This document shows, in pieces, positions 12,401-22,472 of a stretch of DNA of 64,000 bases. Source of the DNA: Neurospora crassa OR74A (lineage: Eukaryota; Ascomycota; Sordariomycetes; Sordariales; Sordariaceae); contig NC_026505.1 of NCBI RefSeq assembly GCF_000182925.2, positions 1-64,000 of the forward strand, read 5' to 3'. The stretch's first letter is position 1. Every line of letters starts with the position of its first letter. A program made the position numbers and the translations under genes. Under the pieces are notes generated by a model. It was not told the DNA's origin. It worked only from the letters and a program-made list of their open reading frames with translations, and made no database searches.

Positions 12401-15400
12401 TAAGGCCTCCTAATTCAATACTATAATGGCCGTACTGCCTAATATCCCCGAAGGTATTATAATTATTAAATCTAATATTAAGGATCCTACCGATAGTAAC
12501 GCCAATATAAGTAAATTTAAGATAAATAAAGAATTGAAAAATTAAATTCCCTAGGGCAAGTAGCTTCCTTCCTAGGAGAAATATTAATTATAAAAAAAGA
12601 AATACTAATAAAGGTGTCGATGGATAAGGCGACCTTCCAATTAAGTAATTATCTAGGTAAAGGATCTTCTTTTTTAATTAAATATAAGATAATTCAAAAT
12701 AAATTATCAATTCTACTATAAAGGCGTTAATCAATATAGGAGCAAATGCTTACCTAATTATAAGTAATATATTTACTAAATAATTTTAATATTTATAATT
12801 TAAAACCTATAATAATTTCCAGCCCGGTTACATAATACTTTACCGGTAAATAGAACCCGATATTATCCATTGAATAATAAAGGGTTACTTCTATATCTAA
12901 AGTTATAAGTTTTATAATAAATAGATAATTGTACTTCCCGGCCTTAAAAGGGATATAATTGTAGGAAGAATATAGTTGGAACGATATTAGGTAATAATCG
13001 ATTATTACTAATATCTATTATATTTCCTAAACTCCCTTATTTTAGTACCTAATACCTACAATATCCGAATAGAATAATCAAAGTTCCTATAAAATCCCAA
13101 TTACTAGAAAAATGTAATTTGTCGGAATGTCCTAATAGACCGAGAAGATAAGAGACGGACGGATAGAGTATTTTTATATTTACAATATTGCCTACTAGGG
13201 GAGGAGGGGATTGAAGAAGATATAAAGGAATTTAATAGAGTAATAGTAGAAATAGAAGGAAGTAATTCCGAAATACTAAAAGTAAAAGAAGCGGTCTACT
13301 TTAAAGATAGAATAGTAGAATTCGGTCCTAGGAACGCTTCCCTAATCGAACGGGTATTATAGAACTAAATAAACAAATTAAAATCCCTTTAAAACTCTCC
13401 CCCGGTAAAAATAACGGTCTCCCCCAACGATAGTCTATTGCCCCCGGACTAGCGCCCAAAAGAGCTCTATATAATTAAATACTATATTCGCAATGCAGAA
13501 GTATCCCTAATAGAGCGAATAGAGTAGGAGCTATACAATAGTATCTAATATAAGTATACGTCGGAGGCCGAAATTGCCTAAATAAAATAGATATTTCGAA
13601 CAGCCAGATCCAGCAAGTCCCCTACTCTATACCTACTAAGAGATAATTAAAGTCCTTATCGTCTAAAGAAAATATTCAGATAAGTAAAGGAACGACCTAG
13701 AAATATAGCGATAATTAACGTAGTAGTTTTTAATTACTATATATAATAAGGCGCGCCGGTAGAATTTATTAATTTATACGAAATTAATAGTTTAATAAAT
13801 AATTTGTAAAACTAAGTACTTCTATTAAATAATGAAAAGTACTGTACGATAGTCCTCGTAAAGCTACCGGGTAAGTACTATAATTATATCAATATATTTA
13901 GCAAATTCAATTCCAATACCCTATTAGAGTATAAAAATAAAGTAGATTATTAGATCCTTTTAGAAGAAGGCCGTAGCCCAGACGACTTAGGTTACAATTC
14001 CCTTTATAAAATAACCTTTAAAGAATTAGAGAAATATCGGAAGTATATTACAAATAACCTTTAGAAAGGATTTATTAAAGCTAATTCAGCCTTATAGGTT
14101 ATACCAGTACTATTTATCCCTAAAGCTAATAGAGGATTAAAATTCTATATTAATTATCAGAAATTCAATACTCTATTTAAAAAGAATAGATACCCTCTTC
14201 CTCTTATTAACGAAACTATAGTATAGATTAATTAAATTAAAATATTTATTAAAATCGATATTAAATAGGTATTTTATTAAATTAGAATATACCTTAACTA
14301 TAAAGACCTTACAACTTTTAGGATTCGATACAAAGCTTATAAATATAAAATTTTATCCTTTAGCCTCACCGGAGGCCCCTCCTCATTTTAATAATTTATT
14401 AACAATATCCTAATCGATTATTTAAACGTATTTTGTAGCGTATATATCGACAATATTCTAATTTACTCTAATAATATAATAAAATACAATAATTATATAT
14501 TGAAGGTCTTAACTAGATTGCAAGAAGCTAGGTTGTAGGCCGATATTAAGAAATACGAATTCGGCGTAACGAAGACCAAATTCCTAAGCTTTATTATTAG
14601 AATAAATAGTATTTTAATCAATCTTAAAAAAGTAACGGCCGTTAAGGACTAGAAGTAGCTAACGACCGTAAAAGGCATTCAAGTATTCTTAGGCTTTTAT
14701 AATTTTTATTATAAATTTATTAAGGAATTTAACTAAATTGCCCGACCTTTTACGAATTTAATTAAAAAAGACTTACCGTTCTAATAATCCAACTACTATT
14801 AAGAAGCTTTTATAAAATTAAAGGAATACCTCCTTACAGCCCCGGTACTAGCGCACTTCGACTATAATTGCGAAACCAAATTAGAAACTAATACTTCCAA
14901 TAGTATCTACGCGGGAGTAATAAACTAAAGGTATAACAATAGCAATTAGCACCCTATCGCTTTCTATTTAAAAATAATAGGACCAGTAGAATTTAATTAC
15001 CTAATTTATAATAAAGAGCTATTAACCGTTATTAAAGCGCTTAAATAATAGAGACTAAAATTGAAGGGGATTATACTATTTACTATTATTATAAATTACT
15101 AAGTACTAGAATTCTTTAATAGTAAACGCGTCCTTAATAGTAAATAAGTACGTTGGTCAGAACTGCTTTTAGAATACTAATTTCGTATAATATATCGCCC
15201 CAGTAAGGAAAATTTAGCTACCGACGCTTTATCCTAGAAGTTAAAGGATTTAAAAATTATTAAAATTAAAAAAGAGGATTAATATACTTTACAATTATTG
15301 AAACTAGATAATAAAGGATATTTTATCTTTACTAGCGATAAAGAAGAAACGCCAATTAACAATCTCTATACGTTACTATCTATAAGAGTAATATTAGTAA

Positions 15401-17255
15401 TAAAAGCTATTTACGCGGATTTAGTACTAGTAGCAATAGGTAATAAACCAGCCCGACTATCTAGTATAATATTAATCGATAAAATCTTACAACTCAATTG
15501 GAACGCCGCCTCCTTAGTTAAATACTAATTGAAAGCGAGCTAGGAGGAAACCTTATTCTCCTTAGAAAATAGCCTACTCTACTACAAAGGAAAACTGGTA
15601 GTATTAGAAGACGAGAATGTTCGTACTTATTTAATTAGAGATATTTATATATAAATACCTATTACTTACCCTAGTAAAGTAAAAATTAAGAAGCTGGTCT
15701 AAAGATAATACTAGTAGCCTATAATAATATCGGATGTAGATAGATACGTAACGAACTATTGGGATTGTAAGGTATTTAAGCACCCGCGCGATAAAACTCC
15801 CAGTAAATTATATTTAATACCTATTAATAATAATCGTCTATAGAGGAACATTATTATTGACTTTAAATTAATACCAACTAATAAAAGGGGGTATAATAAC
15901 GTATTAGTAATAGTAGACCGCTTTTTAAAAATATTATAGTATCTTCTATATAAAAATATAGTTATTATTTAACAAACCGCCGATATATATTATTACGGAC
16001 TATACCGAATATTTAACTATCTTAATAAGGTTATTAGTAATAGAGGACTATAATTTATATCCAATTTTATATAGGAACTAACTAAGCTACTAAGTATTAC
16101 TTAGAAATTAAATAACCCGGGCTACTCGCAAATAGTAGGGCAAGCTAAGGTTATAAATTAATATTTAAATTAGCAGCTACGCCCCTTCATTAACTATAAT
16201 TAGGATAATTAGTTAACGGCATTACTTACATTAGATTTAACCTAGGCGATTCTACTATATAAAAGCCTAAATAGCCTATCCCTATATAAAGTAGTAATAG
16301 GCTATCTTATACCCGTATCCTTCGATTAATAGTTTCGTATACACTTAGTAGGGCTACCGGTTAGAAAGAGAATTAATTAAATAGAAGTATAAATTACAAT
16401 AAAAGCCTTATAAGGCTATTGTAATACGGCGCTTAGGGCGATTAATAAAGTATAAGAGAGGTAGATAATTTAAGCTAATTATTACCGAAGGGACCCGGAT
16501 TTCGGAATTAGGGATAGGGTTTTTATTATTAAGAAATACTAATTAATTAATTAACTAAGCAATAAACTTAACTTTCCCTAAACTAGAACCCTATATTGTA
16601 TTAAATCTATAAAAGGCTTCTTATACAAGTTAGAACTGCCTCCGTTATAGAAAGGCCGTAAAGTATTTCATACGGAGCGATTTCAGAAAGATAATAGGAA
16701 CCCACTGCCTAGCTAAGTAAGAACGAACCCGGAGGGCAAAATTATTAATAGTAATAAAGAAGAATAGGAGGTCTATTAGATCCTATCGTTAAAAATAATT
16801 AGCAGGAAGCTATAGTACTAAGTAGAATAGAGAGGCTAGGATCTAGACCCCGAATAGTACCTAGCGGAAGGTTTTAAGAATATAGTAGAGGAATTAAAAT
16901 AGTATTACGAAGAATATTCGGATAAATTAAACCCCTCGAAGAGGTTGCTATACTAGTTGAAAGGGATTTGCGAGGATTATAAGGACGATAGTATTCCGGT
17001 AGTAATAAAGAAAATAATAAGGAGGAGAAGGATTTGAATATATTTAGTTATAAGTAATTAAATAAAGTATATTAATAATAAATTGGCGACGATTGTAGGA
17101 ATAATGGATAATGTAGCGGTATTGCAATCTATACCCCGAGGGTAGATGTACTTGGGAAGCGAAGCGTCGTAGGTTTAAAATAGGCTTGTAGCAATATTTT
17201 TTTATACTTTTACTAACTTTCGGCTCTGGGACTAAGCCTTGTACAGAGGGGGGGG

Positions 17256-17504
17256 TAATATTATAGCCCAGTGCTATAACTACCTAGGATATATATTATA
17301 CGGGTTTGAGTTACGTAGTTGCGCGCCGCTCCCGTAGTGTACTTTGTAATAACTAAGTAAAGGCTCGGCGCGTACCTACTTATTCTCGTGCAGCCAGCCC
17401 ACCTTTGTACTTTTCCTCTTTCTCTCCTTAGCTTTAATATTGTATTAAATTGCACTACAACTACCTTGAGCTGGCTTACTCTCGTAACTATGTACGCCCT
17501 CACA
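17256..17504 (+). repeat. 3' LTR of the Ty3/gypsy fossil
   Basis: 249 bp, directly after a run of eight G residues in an agaggg-type polypurine tract, starting taatattatagcccagtgct and ending ccctcaca. It is the same length as the 5' copy and differs from it only by transitions. A short AT-poor centre (ctttctctccttagctttaa) is unchanged between the two. Confidence 0.88.
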
Positions 17505-17510
17505 CCTAAC

Positions 17511-17700
17511 AGCTGGAAGCTTTGTACCTTACTAGTACAAACCTCCCTTTCCCTCTTTGTCGATTATTATTTAAGCTCTTTATAAGGCCTACCTACGTGT
17601 ACACCTCGTAGATCCCTTACAGTAGGCCTCGTAAAGAGCTTAAATAATTAATAAAGAGGAAGAGGGAGGTTAGTGCTAGTAAGGTATAGAGCTTCTAGCT
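17511..17700. repeat. 190-bp foldback (inverted repeat with 29-nt loop)
   Basis: The arms are 17511-17592 (agctggaagctttgtacc...) and 17622-17700 (...ggtatagagcttctagct), with the loop at 17593-17621. The arms pair along about 80 bp, with roughly a dozen mismatches that are mostly transitions. The loop (ctacgtgtacacctcgtaga...) matches, in reverse complement, the sequence just left of the left inverted-repeat arm (8596-8626). This could be a MITE-like foldback or the product of a rearrangement that inverted part of the left flank. Confidence 0.85.
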
Positions 17701-17924
17701 AGATATATAAATGCGTAGGTATTAAAAGTGTTAGAATTAGTAAGAATGCCAAGGCCAGAAATGTGGCCCGTGCGGCGCCCCGAGGGATGTATCCAATAGC
17801 ACTTAGTATATTTAGCGCCAAGACGGCTGCCGACAGCTAACCGGCTCGTGCACCCAACTAGAAGGTACGCCTAGCTTATATAGGTACAAGCTAGGCAAAC
17901 ACCCTGGGCGCCAGCCCTATAACA
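17697..17924 (-). repeat. Right arm of the ~220-bp inverted repeat
   Basis: The reverse complement of this 228-bp segment aligns to 8627-8847. The outer end reads ...gcgccagccctataaca. The inner end (agctagatatata) abuts the foldback and corresponds to tatatttagct at the inner end of the left arm. No matching target-site duplication is visible beside the two arms. Confidence 0.85.
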
Positions 17925-19052
17925 ATATAGGGGTAAAAAAGTAATTTAAGTATATTTTTTTATATTGTTAAATCTATATTGGAGGATAGTAAAGTATACT
18001 ATAATTTTCCTTATTTCTTTCTCTATTTACTCTAACTTCGAGAGCTGTAAATATTTTGTAGCTTAAGTAGCTTTAGAAGAAAGAAAGTAAATTATTAAAA
18101 ATAATAAGAAAGATTTTTAATATAAAAATATAGATAAGTAATATCCAAGTTATATCTTGGGCTGTGAAGCTTAACCTTATACCTGTGAAAGCGTGATCCT
18201 ACGAGTGATAAGACAACAAGATTAGAAGCTACAATTTAAAGTAATATTAAGTGTAAGGAGGAAAAGGAAGCTGGCAAACGAGGGCATCGCGGGTCTAAAT
18301 ATATAAGTCAGATCCTGCCACTCGTCGCCGCCTTCCTAATCCGTAAATCTTATCAATAAGAATATAAGCCTCATTCTATCCGGTGTACTGTAATGCCCAG
18401 TGGCTAGTGCTCTAGCGGTCCGTCCAGCTATGCTATAATAATACCCAAAATTCTATAAAAATTCAACAAGTTATTTGGTACTACTCTCGACATTATACAT
18501 TAGGGTTTGAGTAAGTTATATTTAGAAAAGTAAAAGTTGATCCCCGTGCGAATAGAGGTTCTTATATAAAAGTCTATTTATATTAAGTATTGAGTTTCTA
18601 TAATATATAAATAGAAGTTCTCTTACTTAAAAGTTTGCGTTTTTACAAAATAATTTCCAAAAGTTCTAAAATAAATATTACTTAGTAATTATATATACCC
18701 CATATCCATTTACATTAGCGTCCCTCGGGATTAGCACGGGTTTACTATATAGTAAATCCCTAGTAACCTAACGACGGACAAGGTCCGGGGCTTACGTCCT
18801 TGGCAGGCTCCAGCGACCTAACGTTAAGCCGCCCAACAACTCCCTAGTACAGCCTAGAACGCCGAAACGTTACATTGTCAATGTACCCTAGCAGCGCACC
18901 CCATATCGGAGTGGAATTATACCGACGGTCAACCCCGCACATGTCATTCCTCGAACTGACTCAAATATATACTTGGAAACACTGCTCCCCCAACACAAGC
19001 ACAAGCTACCTCTACACGTTACGGTTCAGTTTGCGAGACCTGAATATTAACG
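17925..19052. other. Heterochromatin-to-gene transition, no gene seen
   Basis: To about 18150 the DNA is AT-rich and RIP-like. From 18160 to 18450 it is of mixed composition, and 18540-18700 is AT-rich again with a short imperfect palindrome around 18545-18625. After about 18720 it is GC-balanced and probably serves as promoter and 5' leader for the oxidoreductase gene starting at 19053. The 81-codon frame at 18875-19120 overlaps that gene's start in another frame and is not credible. Confidence 0.6.
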
Positions 19053-20232
19053 ATGGCGCCCTCGAACAAGTTCAATGTCGGCATTATCGGCTACGGGTAA
19101 GACAAGATGCAATGTCATAAACGTCGCGTTGACGGGAATGTCGATACTAATGTTTGCTACCAGCCTCTCGGCCAAAGTCTTCCAGATCCCTTTCGTCGCC
19201 CTGACGGAATCTCTTGTCCTCCATTCCATTGTGCAACGGTCCCCTTCGCCTGGTAACTCCGCCCCCGAGGACCATCCCTCGGCGAAGCACTTCACCTCAA
19301 TTGAGCCCATGCTCGCAGACCCCGACGTCCATGTCGTCATCATTAGCACGCCTCCCAACACGCATTTTGAGACTGCGCGCGACGCCCTGCGCAATGGCAA
19401 GCACGTCCTTGTTGAGAAGCCATTCGTACCCACGTCTGCGCAAGCGGAGGAGCTTGCCGCCCTGGCCGCAGAGAAGAAACGTGTTCTGTGCGTGTACCAG
19501 AACCGCAGATGGGACTCGGACTTCCTGACTGTCCAGAAGCTCATCCGTGAGGGCACACTCGGTCGCATCGTCGAGTTTGAGACACATTTCGATCGCTTCC
19601 GTCTGGAGAAGCCGACGACGTGGAAGGGCCAGCTCAGCATGGACCAGGCCGGCGGTGTTCTGTATGATCTCGGCACCCATCTGCTGGACCAGGTCTTCGT
19701 TCTTTTCGGCATGCCGACTTCTGTCTCGGCCAAGTTCTTGGACCAGCGTGAGGGCAGAATTGTTACTGGTGGAAGCGATGAGTCACAGCAGCCCGACAGC
19801 ATCGCGGCTGTCTTGACATATGCCGACACCGGCTTGCTCGTACACGTTCGCATTAGCGTTGTCAGTGCCGAGACCAAGCAGCCGCGTTTCCGCATCCGCG
19901 GAACGAAGGGTAGCTACCAGAAGGCTTTCTTGGACCCACAGGAGGACCAGCTCAGGGGAGGCATGGCCGCGACTGATGCTCGGTTCGGCAAGGAGGACGA
20001 GTCCCGGTACGGCCGTCTCTGCTATGTCACCGAGGACGGCAAGATTGAGGAGAAGGTGTACCCGACCACGGAACCGGAGACGTACATCAAGATCTTCGAG
20101 GGCTTTGCCAAGGCTCTTGAGACTGGAAACGAAGATGATATCCCCGTTCCCGCATCTCAGGCCGCCAAGGTGCTCAGGATTATCGAGGCACTCCGGGAGA
20201 GTGCCAAGACGGGCCGAGATGTCGCGCCTTGA
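19053..20232 (+). CDS. Gfo/Idh/MocA-family NAD(P)-dependent oxidoreductase
   Basis: A 370-aa protein from two exons, 19053-19096 and 19164-20232, with a 67-nt GT-AG intron (branch-like tactaat, acceptor ctaccag). The upstream ATG at 19053 is chosen because splicing completes the N-terminal Rossmann motif as VGIIGYGLSAKVF (GxGxxA). Starting at the internal codon at 19075 would give intron-encoded residues and no motif. Family hallmarks are E99-K100-P101 in VLVEKPF, NTHFETARDAL before it, and GGVLYDLGTHLLDQ in the C-terminal alpha/beta domain. The family oxidises or reduces sugars, polyols and related compounds with NAD(P); the substrate here cannot be told. There is no signal peptide, so it is probably cytosolic. 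It is the first intact gene next to the RIP-mutated block and shows normal gene composition. Confidence 0.93.
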
Positions 20233-21398
20233 AGTCTCACTTTACAACCAAGAGGCCAGTGAGGGGCTGGCTAGGCGACATGTGGCTATGAGATAGGTCG
20301 ACGACCTAGGGTAATGTAGATGGCATTGGGAGAGTATGAGCAATAGACAAGTCAATAGACGCTGAATGTGGGATTGGGCAAGCACATCATGATCCGGCAC
20401 GCAGGTGCATGTGTTGGGGGCAGATGTTATTGTTGGTTTCCTATAAACGCATAGACATAGACGGGTTCCAAAAATTCTGTCCGTTTTGTTCTTTTCTCCC
20501 TCATCTGTGTAACAACATGCTCGATGTGGCCGTTGGAAAATCTGGGAAATTGGCTCTCGTGTGGCCAATACCAGTCCACCTCGCCGGCTTACCTAGGCTG
20601 GCAGTGAGGTTGTTTCGTAATAGCTTCGAGATCTGCGGGGATTTGATGACAGAGGACATGCTTCTCCACCATCGCTTAGGTATGATCCCAGTTCGGTTGG
20701 ACGACTTTGCTTATCACGAGTTGCCGCTGTTATAACCAACCTTTCTTACAAACTTGAAGCCTGGAGATGAAACTGCGGAATGATGGCGTTTCCGTACATG
20801 TGTTATCTGATGACACTCGTTGCTAGTGGACTGATACCGCATTCAAGCTCTTCTGGCGATGCGCACGGCTCGTGCTGTTGAGTTTGAGTTTGGACCACTC
20901 TCCGAGTCATCGAGACTGTGGGGCTTCTGGGTGGATGACAGCGAAGCTTTGTCATAGTTGGTTTCGTAAGCGGGTATAATGAGGGCGTTCAAGGTACCGT
21001 GCAGCCAGGATAGAGTTGTCAGAAGGAGATCGGCCAACTCAGTTTCTCCTCATCGGCTTAAGTAACTATTTTAAGCTTGGTGCAAAAACTAGCTGCGCAC
21101 GCTTGTGTTAGAGTGGACACATGCAGTGGTTATCCTTTTCCATGCGGAAAACGTCTGTGTAGAGCGGTGGTGATAATGTTAGTCTCGGTAATAGGTTGTC
21201 CGAGGGCTGAGAAAACTGCGCAATTACAAGAAACTTTCCGAGAAATATCGCATCACACCTAAAGGTAGGTCGGCGAATTCTGCGGAAAACAACGCAATTG
21301 AGTATGTCACGAGTGAGCAAAAAGGATTATAAGTTGAGCTGTGTATATGGTGGGAAACGACGATATAAAATGGGAAAAACTGAAAAAAGAAAAACAAG
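20233..21398. other. Intergenic, no supported gene
   Basis: This holds the 3' flank of the oxidoreductase gene and then about 1 kb of mixed-composition sequence up to the tRNA. The short open frames (for example 108 codons at 20409-20735) lack recognisable motifs and overlap frames on the other strand. I see no gene here. Confidence 0.6.
21382..21396 (-). terminator. RNA polymerase III terminator of tRNA-Pro
   Basis: Read on the minus strand, just past the tRNA 3' end, the sequence is tttgtttttcttttttcag-like, with T runs of five and six. Oligo-T runs of this kind terminate RNA polymerase III. Confidence 0.75.
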
Positions 21399-21488
21399 GG
21401 GGCCACCCGGGGATTGAACCCGGGACCTCTCGCAAGAATGCTCAGGATTGAACCCTAAGCGAGAATCATACCACTAGACCAGCGGCCC
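21399..21488 (-). tRNA. tRNA-Pro (anticodon AGG) with 18-nt intron
   Basis: On the minus strand the gene starts GGGCCGCTGGTCTAGTGGTA, which is the acceptor strand and D arm with the A box. The anticodon loop is TTAGGG(T), with AGG at positions 34-36, and the T arm contains GGTTCAATCC, the B box. The acceptor arms pair GGGCCGC with GTGGCCC, including one G-U pair. An 18-nt intron (21435-21452) sits at the canonical place one base 3' of the anticodon, and removing it leaves a 72-nt body. Oligo-T runs follow the 3' end. AGG reads CCN proline codons after A34 is modified to inosine. Confidence 0.95.
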
Positions 21489-21949
21489 AACGAATTGTTG
21501 AAGGTTATTTTGAAAATTAATACCTATATAGTCTGAATAATGGGCTGGTGATTACACAGGATTCATGTCGTGAATATGTTATGATGTGGATGCTTGGAAG
21601 GCATGTTGACTGCTTTCGGCAGACCCTTACAACTAGTTGCACGGTATATAGACTTGAAACTTACAGTATATATATGTTAGGCTGCACATCGGCCTGAGAA
21701 TGACTGAGGAAAGTGTGTAAATAAAAGTCGCTAATACGCTAGGTAGATGTAGCTATAGGAAAAAGAAAAGCCCAACGTGAAAGCAAATGTACGCTACGTA
21801 ATCCCACCTCGAGCTTAACAGCATTGACATTCAGCCTTTATTAGCCCATCGTGGCCGGGCAATGCTAGTACGATGGTGACTGAGCAGGAAGAGAAGGCTG
21901 GCAACCCCGTTTATAGAACAAAACCATGACGATGCCGGCTTGTTCCCCA
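21489..21949. other. Intergenic, no gene seen
   Basis: This is the upstream flank of the tRNA gene and the 3' flank of the minus-strand gene at 21950-22450. It is moderately AT-rich with tatata stretches near 21640-21680 and has no open frame of note. Confidence 0.6.
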
Positions 21950-22450
21950 TTACCGTATCCCTAACTCCTCGATGCTGGGAAGATCATCGTCGAGATCGTC
22001 TTCATATACGGCTTCCTCATCATCGGGATCGTAGCCGTTGTAGTCATCCCCTATGTCTTCAACGGCTTCTGGGGTATTTGGGCGCGACGTGCTGGATGAA
22101 CGGGATGGAAAGAGTGGGAGCCCATTTGCAGGCTGCATCGTATCAGGGACGTCGCCTTCGACGACCGGCTGGGACCAAGGCGGGGTGGGTTCTTCGTAGA
22201 TAAAACCAGCCAGGATCAACCTCCTACGACACTCCTCCACCTGTCGGAACATGTTGGCCATAAAAGGATGATAGAAGGGCGTGTTTGTTTTCAGCGACTT
22301 GTAAACCAGCCCTTGACGTATTGGCAGGTGCGCCACAGCCCTTGTAGCTATTGACAGTTCTGTGTCGAGCTCGGTACGCTGCATCTCGTTCATCTCTTGT
22401 GTCGCCAAGATAACCTTTCTTGTTTCGATGAGCTCGTCCCATGTGTCCAT
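21950..22450 (-). CDS. Hypothetical protein, 166 aa, acidic C-terminus
   Basis: A single-exon frame of 166 residues. The first 90 residues look helical and globular (TRKVILATQEMNEMQRTELD, then FYHPFMANMFRQVEECRRRL and AGFIYEEP). The middle is Pro/Ser-rich (FPSRSSSTSRPNTPEA), and the tail is strongly acidic (DDEEAVYEDDLDDDLPSIEE). No signal peptide, membrane segment or family I can name is visible. Codon composition is that of a real fungal gene, with GC-rich third positions, and the overlapping plus-strand frames look like shadows. It is probably a lineage-restricted nuclear or cytosolic protein, but the function is unknown. Confidence 0.65.
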   Translation of the reverse strand: MDTWDELIETRKVILATQEMNEMQRTELDTELSIATRAVAHLPIRQGLVYKSLKTNTPFYHPFMANMFRQVEECRRRLILAGFIYEEPTPPWSQPVVEGDVPDTMQPANGLPLFPSRSSSTSRPNTPEAVEDIGDDYNGYDPDDEEAVYEDDLDDDLPSIEELGIR

Positions 22451-22464
22451 GAATATTTCTGCTA

Positions 22465-22472
22465 TGACGTCA
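22465..22472. promoter_or_regulatory. Possible CRE/ATF-type site (TGACGTCA)
   Basis: A perfect palindromic TGACGTCA lies 15 nt upstream of the ATG of the 166-aa gene. It is the consensus of ATF/CREB bZIP factors. A single 8-mer can occur by chance, and the position inside the likely 5' leader weakens the case. Confidence 0.25.

Larger units (their letters stand above)
9185..17504 (+). mobile_element. Fossil Ty3/gypsy LTR retrotransposon, broken
   Basis: An 8.3-kb element bounded by two 249-bp direct LTRs (9185-9433 and 17256-17504), with a G-rich polypurine tract (17246-17255) just before the 3' LTR. The interior still shows the Ty3/gypsy order. There is a gag-like region with a CCHC-type knuckle near 12.3 kb, a probable protease at about 12.6-13.0 kb, reverse transcriptase at about 14.0-14.6 kb, RNase H at about 14.9-15.2 kb, and integrase at about 15.7-16.4 kb. 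A C-terminal stretch near 16.75-17.0 kb looks like a chromodomain, which suggests the chromovirus branch. The body is heavily RIP-mutated with dozens of breaks, so the element is dead. No target-site duplication could be recognised. Confidence 0.85.

Noticed and set aside
15298-15528. 76-codon frame inside the LTR element
   Set aside because: It is a short surviving open stretch of a broken retrotransposon, not an independent gene.
17261-17585. Short frames on both strands (80 and 65 codons) over the 3' LTR and foldback
   Set aside because: They are repeat DNA; the open frames are incidental.
18875-19120. 81-codon plus-strand frame
   Set aside because: It overlaps the start of the oxidoreductase gene in another frame and sits in the transition region.
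19047-19895. 282-codon minus-strand open frame
   Set aside because: It is antisense to the oxidoreductase gene, whose sense product has clear family motifs.
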